Below are positions 54,068 to 54,121 of a stretch of DNA of 54,121 bases, piece by piece. How positions within the stretch are numbered: position 1 is the first letter of the stretch; each line of letters starts with the position of its first letter. Source of the stretch: Thermodesulfovibrionia bacterium. GTDB taxonomy: Bacteria > Nitrospirota > Thermodesulfovibrionia > UBA6902. The notes beneath the pieces were generated by a model. That model was not told where the DNA came from. It made no database searches and saw only the letters and a program-made list of their open reading frames with translations. The stretch covers positions 1 to 54,121 of the forward strand of contig JAGVNU010000094.1 of the NCBI GenBank assembly GCA_020053105.1, read 5' to 3'. A program made the position numbers and the translations under genes.

Positions 54068-54121
54068 AAGATTAATGATGTAAAGATGCAACAAATTCTG
54101 CGAGCTGCCTTATCTTTTCAT

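Overview
This is a 54 kb stretch of a Gram-negative bacterial chromosome of moderate GC content. The gene order pheA-hisC-tyrA-aroA-cmk-plsC-ispH-rpsA-sppA-ihfB, the CobA-HemD fusion, the MSHA-like pilus cluster and the GlgB/GH57/MalQ cluster suggest a Nitrospirota or deltaproteobacterial-type genome, with Nitrospirota slightly preferred. That assignment is inferred from gene content only. No rRNA, tRNA, CRISPR array or intact insertion sequence was found.

Region 1 (1-7100) is accessory DNA. It holds a SAM methyltransferase cut by the window edge, a DUF3024 gene and an AAA ATPase with a TOPRIM-like domain. Next comes an overlapping pair: a protein made of 17-residue repeats and a TIR/deoxyribosyltransferase-like protein with a FINCPF motif. 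A TumE/TumA-type toxin-antitoxin pair, the decayed start of a transposase gene and a VapB/VapC pair follow. Four dispersed repeat families lie between these genes.

Region 2 (7100-16700) is a core operon-like run: aromatic amino acid synthesis (pheA, hisC, tyrA, aroA), then cmk, plsC, ispH, rpsA, sppA and ihfB. ihfB has its own sigma70-type promoter and a rho-independent terminator. Region 3 (16700-22000) has a stand-alone protein matching only the C-terminal half of IF-2, a small membrane protein, cobA-hemD and rnr.

Region 4 (22100-33200) encodes an MSHA/type IV pilus or type II secretion-like machine. Forward genes encode PilM/N-, PilO- and MshK-like proteins, the MshL secretin, the MshE ATPase, the MshG platform and an MshM/ExeA-like ATPase. 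Convergent genes encode a TPR protein, an Ig-tipped prepilin, a small membrane protein and a second prepilin. MshE carries both halves of a c-di-GMP-binding MshEN motif.

Region 5 (33300-38700) has ftsH-folP, an EamA transporter and an NtrC-type regulator, all on the minus strand. Region 6 (38700-43100) is a second accessory patch: an ORF6N protein, a large SIR2-like/protein kinase fusion, a DUF262 gene remnant and a DUF433/DUF5615 toxin-antitoxin pair. Region 7 (43100-54121) has gatA-gatB, an HDOD-GGDEF protein with an intact GGEEF and I-site, and glgB-GH57-malQ for glycogen and maltodextrin metabolism.

The best candidates for an undescribed system are the repeat protein/FINCPF pair at 3892-5014 and the SIR2-kinase fusion at 39487-41877. 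Both have the architecture of anti-phage defence genes.
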